Source: an uncultured delta proteobacterium (lineage in GTDB: Bacteria > Desulfobacterota > Desulfobulbia > Desulfobulbales > Desulfocapsaceae). From it: a stretch of 64,000 nt of DNA. The translations under genes and the position numbers were made by a program. Under the pieces are notes generated by a model. That model saw only the letters and a list, made by a program, of their open reading frames with translations, ran no database searches and was not told the origin of the DNA. Every line of letters begins with the position of its first letter. Positions within the stretch are counted from its first letter, which is position 1. Of the stretch, positions 51,668 to 60,412 are shown in pieces. Where the stretch lies: positions 62,001 to 126,000 of the forward strand of contig CAIQWD010000059.1 in the NCBI GenBank assembly GCA_903875445.1, read 5' to 3'.

Positions 51668-52648
51668 ATGAAACGATTTCTCTGGCCGGTTCTCCTGGCT
51701 GTTTTCCTGGGCCTGGTTGTAGCCCAGGGCCTTGAACCAGTGGCCACCCTGGCCAAATCAACCAGTTCGAGCAGTTCCAGCAGCTCCAGCAAATCCTCTT
51801 CCTCGGGGTTCTCGAGTTCGTCGAGATCTTCTTCCTCCTCCCCCTCATCGTCCTCGACGGGAAGCAGCGGCTTTAGCAGCTCGACCGGAAAATCGACGGG
51901 AACGTCCAGCTCGGCACCCGCGTCATCCGCCTCTTCCGGCAGCTCGGGGTTCAGCAGTTCTTCCGGGGCCTCGACTTCGGCCGGGCAAGCCTTGGGTGCC
52001 AAGTCCACTTCGTCTTTCGCCGCCGCGGGCAGTGCCTCGGTCTCCAAGCAGGCCGCAGCCAAGTCCTACACCGAGTACTCCTCGCGCTTCGGCAAGAGCG
52101 GCAACCCGGTTAGCCCCTCTTCCCAGTCCAGCTCGCCGACGGTTACTCGGACCTATACCACCTACCACGAATACTATACCTACCGTGACAGCTATTACTC
52201 CTCCCGTGGTTGGTTTGTACCCTCCTATGCCTACCATAGCTATCCCTCTTTTGGACTCTGGGACGGCGTGTTCCTGTGGGCGCTCCTGAGCCACTCCACC
52301 GGCCCGGGATTCTACTACAACAACTGGTCGGACCCGGGCGTGCAGGCTTGGCGTAGGGAAGCCGAAAATCAGGCCAAGGACAACGCCGAGCTCCGCCAGC
52401 AATTGAAAGACCTCGACGCCAAAGTCGAGGACATGAAGAAGACCGGTGTCGCGGCCAAGCCCGGGACTCTTCCCGAGGGTGTGGACGATTCCGTGGCCTA
52501 CGCCGCCGACCAGGTGGTCAAAGAGGGCTCCCCCACCTCCGCCAACAAGGGTGGCGGCTGGAAGACCTGGGCCCTGCTTATTATCGTCATCGGACTTAGT
52601 GTGTTCGCGGTGAAGCTGTTTATGAATCGCCGCAAGCGCTTTTATTAA
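51668..52648 (+). CDS. Serine-rich secreted/membrane-anchored low-complexity protein
   Basis: 326 aa. Signal peptide (LWPVLLAVFLGLVVA), then about 100 residues of almost pure Ser with Gly, Thr and Lys (residues ~30-130), a Tyr-rich stretch (TYTTYHEYYTYRDSYYSSRGW), a coiled-coil segment (~240-275, AENQAKDNAELRQQLKDLDAKVEDMKK) and a C-terminal TM helix followed by NRRKRFY. So the Ser/Tyr part is probably extracytoplasmic and anchored at both ends. AAGGAGGGGG precedes the ATG. It sits between the DUF2491 and PspA genes; a membrane protein occupies a comparable place in related clusters. Confidence 0.7.
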   Translation: MKRFLWPVLLAVFLGLVVAQGLEPVATLAKSTSSSSSSSSSKSSSSGFSSSSRSSSSSPSSSSTGSSGFSSSTGKSTGTSSSAPASSASSGSSGFSSSSGASTSAGQALGAKSTSSFAAAGSASVSKQAAAKSYTEYSSRFGKSGNPVSPSSQSSSPTVTRTYTTYHEYYTYRDSYYSSRGWFVPSYAYHSYPSFGLWDGVFLWALLSHSTGPGFYYNNWSDPGVQAWRREAENQAKDNAELRQQLKDLDAKVEDMKKTGVAAKPGTLPEGVDDSVAYAADQVVKEGSPTSANKGGGWKTWALLIIVIGLSVFAVKLFMNRRKRFY

Positions 52649-52673
52649 TATACAAACAAAAGAGGTTACCTCT

Positions 52674-53429
52674 ATGGGTTTTTTTACACAATTCGCATCA
52701 CAGAAGATCGAGGACGTCAAGTCCGGCTTTATTAAGTTGATCGTTGAATTTGATCCCGAGTCGGCCACCGAGGCCCAGATAGCCGAACTGGACGAGATCC
52801 TGACGAAGATCACCAAACAGATGGTTCTGGCCAAGAACTCCTGGGACAAGGAACAACGCGAGGCCGTGGAGATCAAGAAGAACTACGACCTGCGCATGGG
52901 CGCCGCCGAACGTCTTCAGACGAGACTCGATGCCGAGACCGACCCCGAACAGAAGGCCAAGGTTGAGACAAGCCTTGGCAAGCTTATCGACGAACTAGAG
53001 CGCATGGGATCGGAGGTTGATCGCGAGGCCCGCGAGGCCGAGGAAGCACAGCAGTACTACACCGAGCTGAACGACGCCGTGAAGACTGCAGCCGCACGAC
53101 TGAAGGAGGCCCGGTCAAAGATGGCCGAGGCCAAGCGCCGCATGGACATGGCCAAGATCAGGGCCGAACGGGCCCATGAGCAGGAGGAACGCGCTCAGGT
53201 CCTGTCCGGCATCAAAAAGGACGCCGGGCATATCGGCGTGGCCTTTGACGCCATGAACAAGCGGGCCGAGGAAATGGAAACCGATGCCGAGGTGCATAAG
53301 CAAAAGGCCAATCTGCTGTCCGTACCCAAGGAAACCGAGGACCCGCTTATCGCCCAGGCCCTGAAAGAGGCCGCCGGCGAAAAACCCAAGGGTTCGCTCA
53401 GCGACCGCCTTGCCGCCCTTAAGAAGTAA
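52674..53429 (+). CDS. PspA/IM30 family protein (YjfJ-like)
   Basis: 251 aa, almost entirely helical with long heptad repeats (residues ~70-200: VEIKKNYDLRMGAAERLQTRL..., EAEEAQQYYTELNDAVKTAAARLKEARSKMAEAKRRMDMAK). Like other PspA/ESCRT-III-related proteins it should bind and stabilise membranes. It ends with SDRLAALKK. Third gene of the DUF2491/Ser-rich/PspA unit, with AGAGGT 8 nt before its ATG. Confidence 0.8.
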   Translation: MGFFTQFASQKIEDVKSGFIKLIVEFDPESATEAQIAELDEILTKITKQMVLAKNSWDKEQREAVEIKKNYDLRMGAAERLQTRLDAETDPEQKAKVETSLGKLIDELERMGSEVDREAREAEEAQQYYTELNDAVKTAAARLKEARSKMAEAKRRMDMAKIRAERAHEQEERAQVLSGIKKDAGHIGVAFDAMNKRAEEMETDAEVHKQKANLLSVPKETEDPLIAQALKEAAGEKPKGSLSDRLAALKK

Positions 53430-53447
53430 GCGGATTTGCAATTCTGG

Positions 53448-53484
53448 GGACAGAATACCACCCTCCGGTTAATGTATTCTGTCC
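53448..53484. repeat. GGGGACAGAATAC-type inverted repeat
   Basis: GGACAGAATAC (53448-53458) and GTATTCTGTCC (53474-53484) make a perfect 11-bp stem with a 15-nt loop; TCTGG and CCAGA extend it outside with one extra base. The GGGGACAGAATAC sequence is one I associate with repeats next to REP-associated (IS200-like) transposase genes, though no such gene is here. It may act as the terminator of the PspA operon. Confidence 0.55.
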
Positions 53485-53545
53485 TCCAGATCTCCCTTGC
53501 CGATGTTTAATTACCCGTTGGTGATTCCTGAAAAAGGGGATGTTC

Positions 53546-54001
53546 ATGATTTACGATACGTTGGAAAACGCCAACCGTTATGCGGCGCTGCATGGGGGGT
53601 TTGCTAAGGCCTTTGCCTTCCTTGGACGACCGGATCTGCGGGAGTTAGCCGTGGACAGATACGCTATTGATGGCGACCGGGTTTTTGCCATGGTGACAAA
53701 AAAGCAGGGTCGCGGCAAAAACGAGGCACAGCTGGAAGTCCATGAGAAGTATATCGACATCCAGGTGGTGCTGGACGGGACCGACGAGATCGGCTGGCGG
53801 CCCGCGTCCCTCCTCCGACAACCGGCAGGGCCGCTTGACCTGGAAAGAGATATCCGCTTCTTCGCCGACCCTCCTGTTGCCTGGCTGCCGGTTGGACCGG
53901 AGATGTTTGTCATCTTTTTCCCGGAGGATGCCCATCTGCCGTTGATTGCCTCCGGGGTGCTCCATAAGGTTGTGGTCAAAGTGGCGGTGGCCAAAGGGTG
54001 A
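53546..54001 (+). CDS. YhcH/YjgK/YiaL family protein
   Basis: 151 aa from the ATG at 53546. MIYDTLENANRYAALHGGFAKAFAFL, then EVHEKYIDIQVVLDGTDEIGW with the family's HxxxxDIQ metal-site signature, and FFPEDAHLP with the later His. Members have a cupin-like barrel and have been linked to sialic acid or other sugar catabolism; no sugar genes are nearby, so the role is undetermined. Confidence 0.85.
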   Translation: MIYDTLENANRYAALHGGFAKAFAFLGRPDLRELAVDRYAIDGDRVFAMVTKKQGRGKNEAQLEVHEKYIDIQVVLDGTDEIGWRPASLLRQPAGPLDLERDIRFFADPPVAWLPVGPEMFVIFFPEDAHLPLIASGVLHKVVVKVAVAKG

Positions 54002-54058
54002 GTCGAGGCAACGAGGCAAACCGACACGATAATTCTGGCGTGTAAGGAAAAAAGATCA

Positions 54059-54925
54059 GTGAAATACTATTTCTACGCCCTCGGGGCTATTCTCTGTTGG
54101 GCGAGTTTGCCGGCGGCAACCGGCTCCGGCCTGAAGGCGCTGTTTACTGAAGAACTGATGTTCTACAGCTTTGCCAGCGCTGCGGCCTTTCTCTATGTCC
54201 AGGATCTTGTGACCCTGCGGACCGCCAAGATATACTTCCCTGGGCCGAAGGCATCGCTGATGGGGGTGTGGGGGATTTTTCTTTATCACTATATCTACTA
54301 CCTGGCCCTCAATAATGCCCCACTCGCCGAAGGAGCAATTCTCGCCACTACCTGGTCGTTTTGGATCGTGGTGTTTTCCTCGCTCCTCCTTTTTAGAAAG
54401 CTCAAACTGTCCATCGTTATTACCGCCCTGGTCGGATTGTTCGGCGCCGGACTGGTGATCAGCGCCGGCAAGGAGCTGTCCTTTGACACGGGCTATATGA
54501 AGGGCTATTTGCTGGCGCTGTTATGCGGCCTTATCTGGTCCAGCTTTTCCGTTGGTCTCGCGCATATGAAGGTGAAAAAGGAACCGATGACCGCCTTCAC
54601 CCTGTACGCGGCGCTTTTGTCGGCTGTCCTCTTTGTACTGACCATGCCCCATGCAATGCCGTCGCTTGCCGCCTTGGGGTCGGCGGTGTATCTCGGCTGC
54701 GTTCCTCTCGGTCTGTCATTTTTCTTATGGAATCGGGCCATGACCCACGGTAATGTAGTGGTCATCGGTTTTCTCAGCTATCTGACGCCGCCGCTGGCGG
54801 TACTTCTAGTGGCGGTAATTCATCACCAGGTGGTGTCGGGGCGGGTGCTGCTCGGGATGGGGGTTATCTTGGTCGCTTCCCTGCTGGGTCGGATTCTTGT
54901 GAAGATAGAAGAAAAAAAGGCATAG
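54059..54925 (+). CDS. EamA/DMT family transporter
   Basis: 288 aa with ten predicted TM helices in two EamA repeats (LAEGAILATTWSFWIVVFSSLLLF in the first, PLGLSFFLWNRAMTHGNVVVIGFLSYLTPPLAVLLVAV in the second). Starts with GTG (AAGGAAAA upstream). Probable metabolite exporter; substrate unknown. It converges on the MerR gene with 8 bp between. Confidence 0.85.
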   Translation: MKYYFYALGAILCWASLPAATGSGLKALFTEELMFYSFASAAAFLYVQDLVTLRTAKIYFPGPKASLMGVWGIFLYHYIYYLALNNAPLAEGAILATTWSFWIVVFSSLLLFRKLKLSIVITALVGLFGAGLVISAGKELSFDTGYMKGYLLALLCGLIWSSFSVGLAHMKVKKEPMTAFTLYAALLSAVLFVLTMPHAMPSLAALGSAVYLGCVPLGLSFFLWNRAMTHGNVVVIGFLSYLTPPLAVLLVAVIHHQVVSGRVLLGMGVILVASLLGRILVKIEEKKA

Positions 54926-54933
54926 TCCGGGGA

Positions 54934-55338
54934 TCACTCCCGGTCGTGGTGGGTGAGAAAGTCGGTCATGCGAATCCGGTAATCGACGATATCTTTTCTC
55001 AGCGAAGAGAGGCTGGCCATCTTCTCATCGACCTTGGCGATATGGTTGTCGAGTATTTCGATAAGTTTTGGCGTAATCTTGGTAAAGTCGTTTTCGTGAA
55101 TATCGAAAATGTCGGAAAGGTCCTTCATCTCTTTCAGAGAAATCCCCATGGTTTTCAACTTGAGGATGAACTTCAGGCGGAGCACCTCGTCTTTCGAGTA
55201 GGTACGGGTGCCGCCGCCCAGCCTATCTGTCTTACCCATGAGGCCTATCTCTTCATAGTAGCGGATTGTCCGGGTGGTGATATCGAGGGTTTTTGCCAGT
55301 TCACCGATTTGTACCGGTTTGATTTCAGGTTTGTTCAT
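54934..55338 (-). CDS. MerR family regulator (LiuR/fatty-acid type)
   Basis: 134 aa. QIGELAKTLDITTRTIRYYEEIGLMGKTDRLGGGTRTYSKDEVLRLKFILKLKTMGISLKEMKDL is a MerR DNA-binding domain, followed by a dimerisation helix. It lacks the metal-binding cysteines, as in MerR regulators of amino-acid or fatty-acid breakdown such as LiuR. It is divergent from the Fe-S/ETF operon, and ACCTTTACGTAA-type boxes lie between. Confidence 0.88.
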   Translation of the reverse strand: MNKPEIKPVQIGELAKTLDITTRTIRYYEEIGLMGKTDRLGGGTRTYSKDEVLRLKFILKLKTMGISLKEMKDLSDIFDIHENDFTKITPKLIEILDNHIAKVDEKMASLSSLRKDIVDYRIRMTDFLTHHDRE

Positions 55339-55469
55339 GCTGGTTTTCCTTTAAAGCAACAACCGTTACGGCCGACAGTGCCTTTCACAGGTATCCAGCA
55401 GTGTCGTAAGCCGCGTGTTTCAATGGCTTTGAAAGATGTTCGAGGGGAGATCCGAGCAGCTTTACATTT

Positions 55470-55481
55470 ACCTTTACGTAA
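55470..55481. promoter_or_regulatory. MerR-type box, copy 1
   Basis: ACCTTTACGTAA, identical over 12 bp to the copy at 55598; its core TTACGTAA is a palindrome. It lies on the merR side of the divergent region and may mediate autoregulation. Confidence 0.55.
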
Positions 55482-55594
55482 TGCGTTTAAGCTAAGGTAG
55501 CATGCCGGCCATTAACCTGTCAAATAAAAAAATCAATATAGCGCCACGTTTTCTTTGCCTTTGCGGAAGATTTGCAGCAGCCCGAGAAAAATTC

Positions 55595-55622
55595 TTGACC
55601 TTTACGTAAACACAATTTATAA
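55595..55622 (+). promoter_or_regulatory. Promoter of the Fe-S/ETF operon with MerR-type box
   Basis: TTGACC (55595-55600), then TTTACGTAAA (a perfect palindrome, 55601-55610) inside the spacer, then TATAAG (55618-55623). An operator between -35 and -10 is characteristic of MerR-family control. Confidence 0.6.
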
Positions 55623-55721
55623 GGAGAGTTAAAGAAATTATCAGCGAGGCCCGGCGCATGCTCATCGGCAGGGCACTCACTCGAAAAAATACAAGAATGC
55701 GTTACGGCTTTGGAGAAGACC

Positions 55722-57710
55722 ATGGAATTCACCCGAGAAATTTACTGGAATGTCGGTCATGGCGCCTGGACCTTGGTACCCATGTATCTGCTGGCGGCGA
55801 TCGCCATCGGCTTGCTGGTTAGAGGGTTCTTGCAAAGGGTCACGGTTTACAAACAGGGGCTGCCGCTCAACAGAACCGACCAGCTTGGCAGGCGTATAGG
55901 CCTCATGCTTGAAAACATGCTGCTGCAGAAAAAGGTGACAAGGGTGCCGTGGCCAGGACTGCTGCACGGACTCTTTTTCTGGGGATTTGCCCTCCTCTTT
56001 ATCGGCACGACCCTGATTGTCATTCAGGCCGATTTCACCGATCTGCTGTTTAATATTAAATTCTTGAAAGGCACCTTCTATAAACTCTTTTCCATCGTCC
56101 TCGATCTGGCCGGGCTGGTCTGTATCGTCATGCTCGGCGGCCTCTTGGTGCGCCGCTATTTTTTTGCTCCCGAAGGGCTTGAGACCAAGAAAGACGATGC
56201 GATTATGCACGGCCTCATGCTCACCATCCTCGTCACCGGGTTTATCATTGAGGGCGCACGGATGGCGGTAACGGAACTGGGTACACCCCTGGCCATGTGG
56301 TCGCCGGGCGGGCTGGTGGTGGCCAAGGTCCTCGTCGGCATCGGTATCGGCAAGGGCGGTTTGCTCCTCCTGCACAAACTCACCTGGTGGTTTCATCTTC
56401 TCCTGGTGATGGGCTTTTTTATCATCATCCCGCTCACTAAATTCAGGCATATTTTTACCACCAGCAGCAACTATCTTTTCTCCGATCTCGGCCCGAAGGG
56501 CAAACTGGTAAATCTTGACCTGGAAAATGAGGCCAGTGAGACCTTCGGGGCGACGACCATCAAGGAGATGACCTGGAAGGATATCTTCGATGCCGACGCC
56601 TGTACCCTCTGCAAACGCTGTCAAGATCGTTGCCCGGCCTTTGCCACCGGCAAGCCGCTGTCGCCGATGAAGGTGATTAATCAACTGGGAGAGGTCGCCT
56701 TTACCAACCCCGAGGCCAACCTGATCGAGATTATCGGCAAGGATGTCCTGTGGTCCTGCACCACCTGCCGGGCCTGCCAGGAGATTTGTCCGGCGGCCAT
56801 TGAACATGTCGGCAAGATCATCGAACTGCGCCGTTCTATGGTCCTGATGGAAGGCGAGTTTCCGGGCGAGGAAGTGATGACCGCCATGGAGGCGACCGAG
56901 GTCAACGGCAATCCCCTCGGCATAGGCTATGCCGAAAGAGGCGACTGGGCGGAAGGCCTGGGCATTAAACCCCTGGCCGACGATGCCGAGGTCGATGTCC
57001 TCTTTTTCGTCGGCTGTTACGGCTCCTTTGATAAGCGCAATATCGCCGTCGCCAAGAGTTTTGTGAAACTTTGTCAGGCTGCGGGAGTAAAGATAGGCAT
57101 CCTCGGTAAGGAAGAAAAATGTTGCGGCGAGCCGATGCGCAAAATGGGCAATGAATACCTGTATCAGAGCCTGGCCGTGGAAAATATCGAACAAATCAAG
57201 GCCTATGGGGTGAAGAAAATCGTCACCACCTGTCCGCACTGCTACAATACCCTGGCTAAGGATTATCGCGATCTCGGCCTTGAGATACCGGTTGAGATCT
57301 ACACCGTCTTTCTTGAGCAGCTCATAGCGACCGGGAAACTCAAGATTGATACGGCCGATTTGTCCTGCACCTACCATGACTCCTGTTATCTCGGGCGGCA
57401 CAACGACATCTACGAGGCGGGACGAAACCTCATTGCTGCAGCCGGCGGCAAGCTGGTGGAGATGGATAAAAACCGGGACGAGGCGTTTTGTTGCAGCGCC
57501 GGCGGCGGCCGCATTCTCGCCGAGGAAAAGATCGGCGAACGGATCAATATCAAAAGAGTGAAAATGGCGGCGGAAACCGGAGCTTCAACCCTGATATCCA
57601 ACTGCCCCTTCTGCTTGACCATGTTTGAGGACGGCGTCAAGGGCGCCGGGGTAGAGGAAAGGCTCCGGCCGAAAGACATCGCCGAGGTGTTGGCGGAACG
57701 TATCCATTAA
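55722..57710 (+). CDS. Membrane Fe-S oxidoreductase (ETF:quinone-type, HdrD/GlpC-like)
   Basis: 662 aa. The N-terminal ~240 residues hold six TMs resembling the cytochrome-b-like gamma subunit of respiratory nitrate reductases. Two [4Fe-4S] motifs follow, CTLCKRCQDRCP and CTTCRACQEICP. The C-terminal half has two CCG domains: GCYGSFDKRN...CCGEPMRKMG and HDSCYLGRHN...CCSAGGGRI. Encoded directly before etfBA, it probably moves electrons from acyl-CoA dehydrogenases via ETF into menaquinone. The ATG at 55722 is used; GGAGAAG precedes it. Confidence 0.9.
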   Translation: MEFTREIYWNVGHGAWTLVPMYLLAAIAIGLLVRGFLQRVTVYKQGLPLNRTDQLGRRIGLMLENMLLQKKVTRVPWPGLLHGLFFWGFALLFIGTTLIVIQADFTDLLFNIKFLKGTFYKLFSIVLDLAGLVCIVMLGGLLVRRYFFAPEGLETKKDDAIMHGLMLTILVTGFIIEGARMAVTELGTPLAMWSPGGLVVAKVLVGIGIGKGGLLLLHKLTWWFHLLLVMGFFIIIPLTKFRHIFTTSSNYLFSDLGPKGKLVNLDLENEASETFGATTIKEMTWKDIFDADACTLCKRCQDRCPAFATGKPLSPMKVINQLGEVAFTNPEANLIEIIGKDVLWSCTTCRACQEICPAAIEHVGKIIELRRSMVLMEGEFPGEEVMTAMEATEVNGNPLGIGYAERGDWAEGLGIKPLADDAEVDVLFFVGCYGSFDKRNIAVAKSFVKLCQAAGVKIGILGKEEKCCGEPMRKMGNEYLYQSLAVENIEQIKAYGVKKIVTTCPHCYNTLAKDYRDLGLEIPVEIYTVFLEQLIATGKLKIDTADLSCTYHDSCYLGRHNDIYEAGRNLIAAAGGKLVEMDKNRDEAFCCSAGGGRILAEEKIGERINIKRVKMAAETGASTLISNCPFCLTMFEDGVKGAGVEERLRPKDIAEVLAERIH

Positions 57711-57750
57711 TCGAAAAAACCTAAGCAAATAGAACAACTGGAGGGAGAGC

Positions 57751-58524
57751 ATGAAAATTCTCGTTTGTATAAAACAGGTTCCCGATATGGAATCAAAATT
57801 CAAGATAGATGCCGGCGGCACCTGGTATGCAAAGACCGACCTCGCCTGGCGGATGAACGAATACGACGAATACGCCGTGGAGCAGGCGGTGCAGTTGAAA
57901 GAGCAGGTAAAAGACGCCGATTTGACGGTGCTGTGCATCGGCTCCGACCAAGTGAAAGAAACCATGAAGAAGGCTCTCGCCATGGGCTGCGACCGCGGTG
58001 CCCATATTGCCGACAGCAATGCCTCCGGCAAGGAACCCTTCGAGATTGCCGGCATCATCGCCGAATATGCCAAGGACAAAAATTTCGATCTGATCTTCAC
58101 CGGCATGCAATCCCAGGATCGCGGCAGCGGCCAGGTTGGTGTCCTGGTGGCCGAGATGCTCGGCCTGCCGAGCGTTTCCACCGTCGTCCACTTTGCCTAC
58201 ACCGGTGGCACAGTGCAGGTAAAACGCGAGCTTGAGGGCGGCATCAAGGCCTGCGTCACAGTGCAGGCCCCGGTCGTCATCACCTGCCAGCTCGGCATGA
58301 ACACCCCGCGCTACCCCACCCTGCCGAATATCATGAAGGCCAAAAAGAAGGAACTGCTGACCATCCCGGTGGCGGACCTGCTCAAGGTTGCGGCCCGCCA
58401 GGAAACGGCCAAAATGTATTTCCCGGAAAAGAAAGGCGGTGGTCTGGTGCTCGAAGGGGATATTGCCGAACTGGCCGACAAACTGATCAAAATCTTGAAA
58501 GAGAAAACCGCTGTTCTGGCATAG
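57751..58524 (+). CDS. etfB: Electron transfer flavoprotein, beta subunit
   Basis: 257 aa. MKILVCIKQVPDMES, DLAWRMNEYDEYAVEQAVQLKE, then SQDRGSGQVGVLVAEMLGLPSVSTV and CQLGMNTPRYPTLPNIMKAKKKEL, the EtfB signature that contacts AMP and the partner dehydrogenase. Forms the FAD/AMP heterodimer with EtfA. GGAGGGAG precedes the ATG; 9 bp to etfA. Confidence 0.95.
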   Translation: MKILVCIKQVPDMESKFKIDAGGTWYAKTDLAWRMNEYDEYAVEQAVQLKEQVKDADLTVLCIGSDQVKETMKKALAMGCDRGAHIADSNASGKEPFEIAGIIAEYAKDKNFDLIFTGMQSQDRGSGQVGVLVAEMLGLPSVSTVVHFAYTGGTVQVKRELEGGIKACVTVQAPVVITCQLGMNTPRYPTLPNIMKAKKKELLTIPVADLLKVAARQETAKMYFPEKKGGGLVLEGDIAELADKLIKILKEKTAVLA

Positions 58525-58533
58525 GAGAGGATA

Positions 58534-59451
58534 ATGAAAATATTGCTTATTGCAGAAAGCCGGGAAGGCAAGCTTCTCGGTGGAACCTATGAACTCGCGG
58601 CCTTCGCTGCCAAGATGAATGCCGAGAGCGTCATGTTTCTGGTCGGCGATGACACCGTCCTGCCGAAATACGCCGGCAAACTCTATCTGGCCGATGGCAA
58701 GGCTGCCGGCGAATATAATCCCGATGTCCATAAGCAGCTGGTTCTTGACGTCATCGCCAAGGAGAATCCGGACATGGTGGCCCTCTGCCATTCATCCTAC
58801 GGCTGGGACCTGGCGCCACGCATCGCCTATGCTTTAAAAGCCGCACAGATCTCCGAGGTGGTCGGTGTGGTCGACGGAGTGCCGGTGGTGCCCGTCTGTA
58901 ACTCCAAACTGCGTCGCGACGTCAAGGCAAAAACCGTAAAATCGGTGGTCACCCTGCAGGCCGGGGCCTTTGGCCTTGCCGACGAGCCGAGCGGCACTCC
59001 GGAGGTTGAAAAAATCGCCGTCGCCGGAGCAGGACGGGTACAGTTCACCGGCTATGAGCAGGCCGCCGCCGGCGGTGTCGACCTCGGCAAGGCCCAGGTT
59101 ATCGTCTCCGCCGGCCGCGGTATCGGCAAGCCGGAGAATGTGGCGATGATCGCCGCTCTTGCCAAGGCCTTGGGCGGGGAATACGGGGCGAGCCGGCCGG
59201 TGGTCGATTCCGAGTGGGTCGAGCATAATCGCCAGGTGGGCACTACCGGCCAGACCGTCACCCCGAAACTCTACATCGCCTGCGGTATTTCCGGGGCCAT
59301 CCAGCACCTTGCGGGGATGAAGAAATCGGAGTTCATCGTGGCCATCAATACGGACCGCGACGCCCCCATCGGCGATGTCGCCGACGTTTTGGTGGTAGCC
59401 GATCTGAAGCAGTTTGTGCCTCTCTTCACCGAAAAAATTCAATCCCTGTAA
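58534..59451 (+). CDS. etfA: Electron transfer flavoprotein, alpha subunit
   Basis: 305 aa. The C-terminal FAD-binding domain has [78 protein letters not shown], all standard for EtfA. Works with EtfB and the membrane Fe-S protein encoded upstream. Confidence 0.96.
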   Translation: MKILLIAESREGKLLGGTYELAAFAAKMNAESVMFLVGDDTVLPKYAGKLYLADGKAAGEYNPDVHKQLVLDVIAKENPDMVALCHSSYGWDLAPRIAYALKAAQISEVVGVVDGVPVVPVCNSKLRRDVKAKTVKSVVTLQAGAFGLADEPSGTPEVEKIAVAGAGRVQFTGYEQAAAGGVDLGKAQVIVSAGRGIGKPENVAMIAALAKALGGEYGASRPVVDSEWVEHNRQVGTTGQTVTPKLYIACGISGAIQHLAGMKKSEFIVAINTDRDAPIGDVADVLVVADLKQFVPLFTEKIQSL

Positions 59452-59465
59452 GAGGCCCGGACCCT

Positions 59466-59777
59466 ATGATAGAAGAAATTTTTGCGACACTGTCGCAATC
59501 CTTTGTACCGAAGACCCTTTTCCAGCCGATAAGCTTTTACTTTTCTTTGGGGGATGTAAAAAAGACCGTCGAACTGAGCAGTGACAGTTGCCGGGTGACC
59601 GACGGCAAGGCTGTTGAAAACGCCGACTGTGTCTGCAAGACCAGTCCGGAATTTTTCCTGCGGATCTGGCAGGACAACTATCGGCCGGGGATGAAGGATT
59701 TTATGACCGGCACGATCAAATCCAATAACCCCACGGCACTGCAGGATTTCCTCCGCAGTTTTGGCAAAGGGACCTGA
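59466..59777 (+). CDS. SCP2 sterol-carrier-domain protein
   Basis: 103 aa. FYFSLGDVKKTVELSSDSCRVTDG, NADCVCKTSPEFFLRIWQDN, PGMKDFMTGTIKSNNPTALQDFLRSF matches a single SCP2-fold lipid-binding domain. It probably carries fatty acyl or lipid ligands for the neighbouring beta-oxidation functions. Starts 15 bp after etfA; GAGGCCC precedes the ATG. Confidence 0.8.
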   Translation: MIEEIFATLSQSFVPKTLFQPISFYFSLGDVKKTVELSSDSCRVTDGKAVENADCVCKTSPEFFLRIWQDNYRPGMKDFMTGTIKSNNPTALQDFLRSFGKGT

Positions 59778-59802
59778 TTTTTATTGAGAGGAAAATAAGC
59801 AA

Positions 59803-60201
59803 ATGGAATACCTGACAGAAATAAAGGTGCGGGGCTATCATGCCGATTTCTATGGCCATGTCAACAATGCCAGATACCTTGAGTTTTTTGAAGAAGACCG
59901 CTGGGCACACCTGGAATCGAAAATCGATCTGCGGAAATGGGCGGAGAAGGGCCTTATTTTCCTCGTGGTCAATATCAATGTCAATTATCGTCGGGCGGTT
60001 CCGGTTGGCGAAACCCTGCTGGTCACCACAAAACTTGAAAAAATAGGCAATAGAAGTGTGGTGCTCAAGCAGGAGATCCTTCTGAAGGAAAACAAGGCTG
60101 TGGCGGCCGATGCGCTCATCACCTTTGTCATTTCCGATCGGAGTGGTCGGGCAGTAACCATGGATGGCGAGGTTCGAACGGAGATTGAGAAGCTGCAGTA
60201 G
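59803..60201 (+). CDS. Acyl-CoA thioesterase, 4HBT (hot-dog) family
   Basis: 132 aa. TEIKVRGYHADFYGHVNNARYLEFFEEDRW contains the family's catalytic Asp (HADFYGHVNN, replacing DxDxxGHVNN) and the following hot-dog helix. Hydrolyses acyl-CoA or acyl-ACP. The last gene of the ETF transcript, 25 bp after SCP2. Confidence 0.88.
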   Translation: MEYLTEIKVRGYHADFYGHVNNARYLEFFEEDRWAHLESKIDLRKWAEKGLIFLVVNINVNYRRAVPVGETLLVTTKLEKIGNRSVVLKQEILLKENKAVAADALITFVISDRSGRAVTMDGEVRTEIEKLQ

Positions 60202-60343
60202 CTGCGAACAAGACCTGGTTTCCGCCCTCGTCACCGGCTTGCAGGGTAATGATATCTGCCAACCAGGATTTATAGTTGACATTCATTGCGTTTATATATT
60301 AATCAGCAAGAGTAGAAGTGGAGGAGAAATTTTGGCTCGCTGA

Positions 60344-60369
60344 TTAACCTGAACGTAAAAGTTATATTT
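60344..60369 (+). promoter_or_regulatory. fadL promoter with MerR-type box
   Basis: TTAACCTGAACGTAAAAG... aligns with TTGACCTTTACGTAAACA... at the ETF operon promoter: same -35 position, ACGTAAA in the same place and an AT-rich -10 (TATATT) after it. This suggests the MerR product also controls fadL. Confidence 0.55.
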
Positions 60370-60382
60370 TTCGAGGAGGCTT

Positions 60383-60412
60383 TCTATTTCGTCGTTATTC
60401 CGATGAAATAGA
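60383..60412 (+). repeat. Leader hairpin upstream of fadL
   Basis: TCTATTTCGTCG (60383-60394) and CGATGAAATAGA (60401-60412) pair with a single G-U and a 6-nt loop TTATTC. It lies just after the predicted fadL promoter, so near the 5' end of the mRNA, where it may stabilise the message. Confidence 0.55.

Larger units (their letters stand above)
55339..55721. other. Divergent control region between merR and the ETF operon
   Basis: 383 bp without a gene. Two copies of ACCTTTACGTAA (55470-55481 and 55598-55609), a promoter-like TTGACC...TATAAG at the second copy, and a final GGAGAAG ribosome site before 55722. Nothing else recognised. Confidence 0.6.

Noticed and set aside
55677-57401. 574-codon open frame on the minus strand
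   Set aside because: It is antisense to the Fe-S oxidoreductase with its intact cysteine motifs; the translation is Asp/Gly/His-rich without hydrophobic cores.
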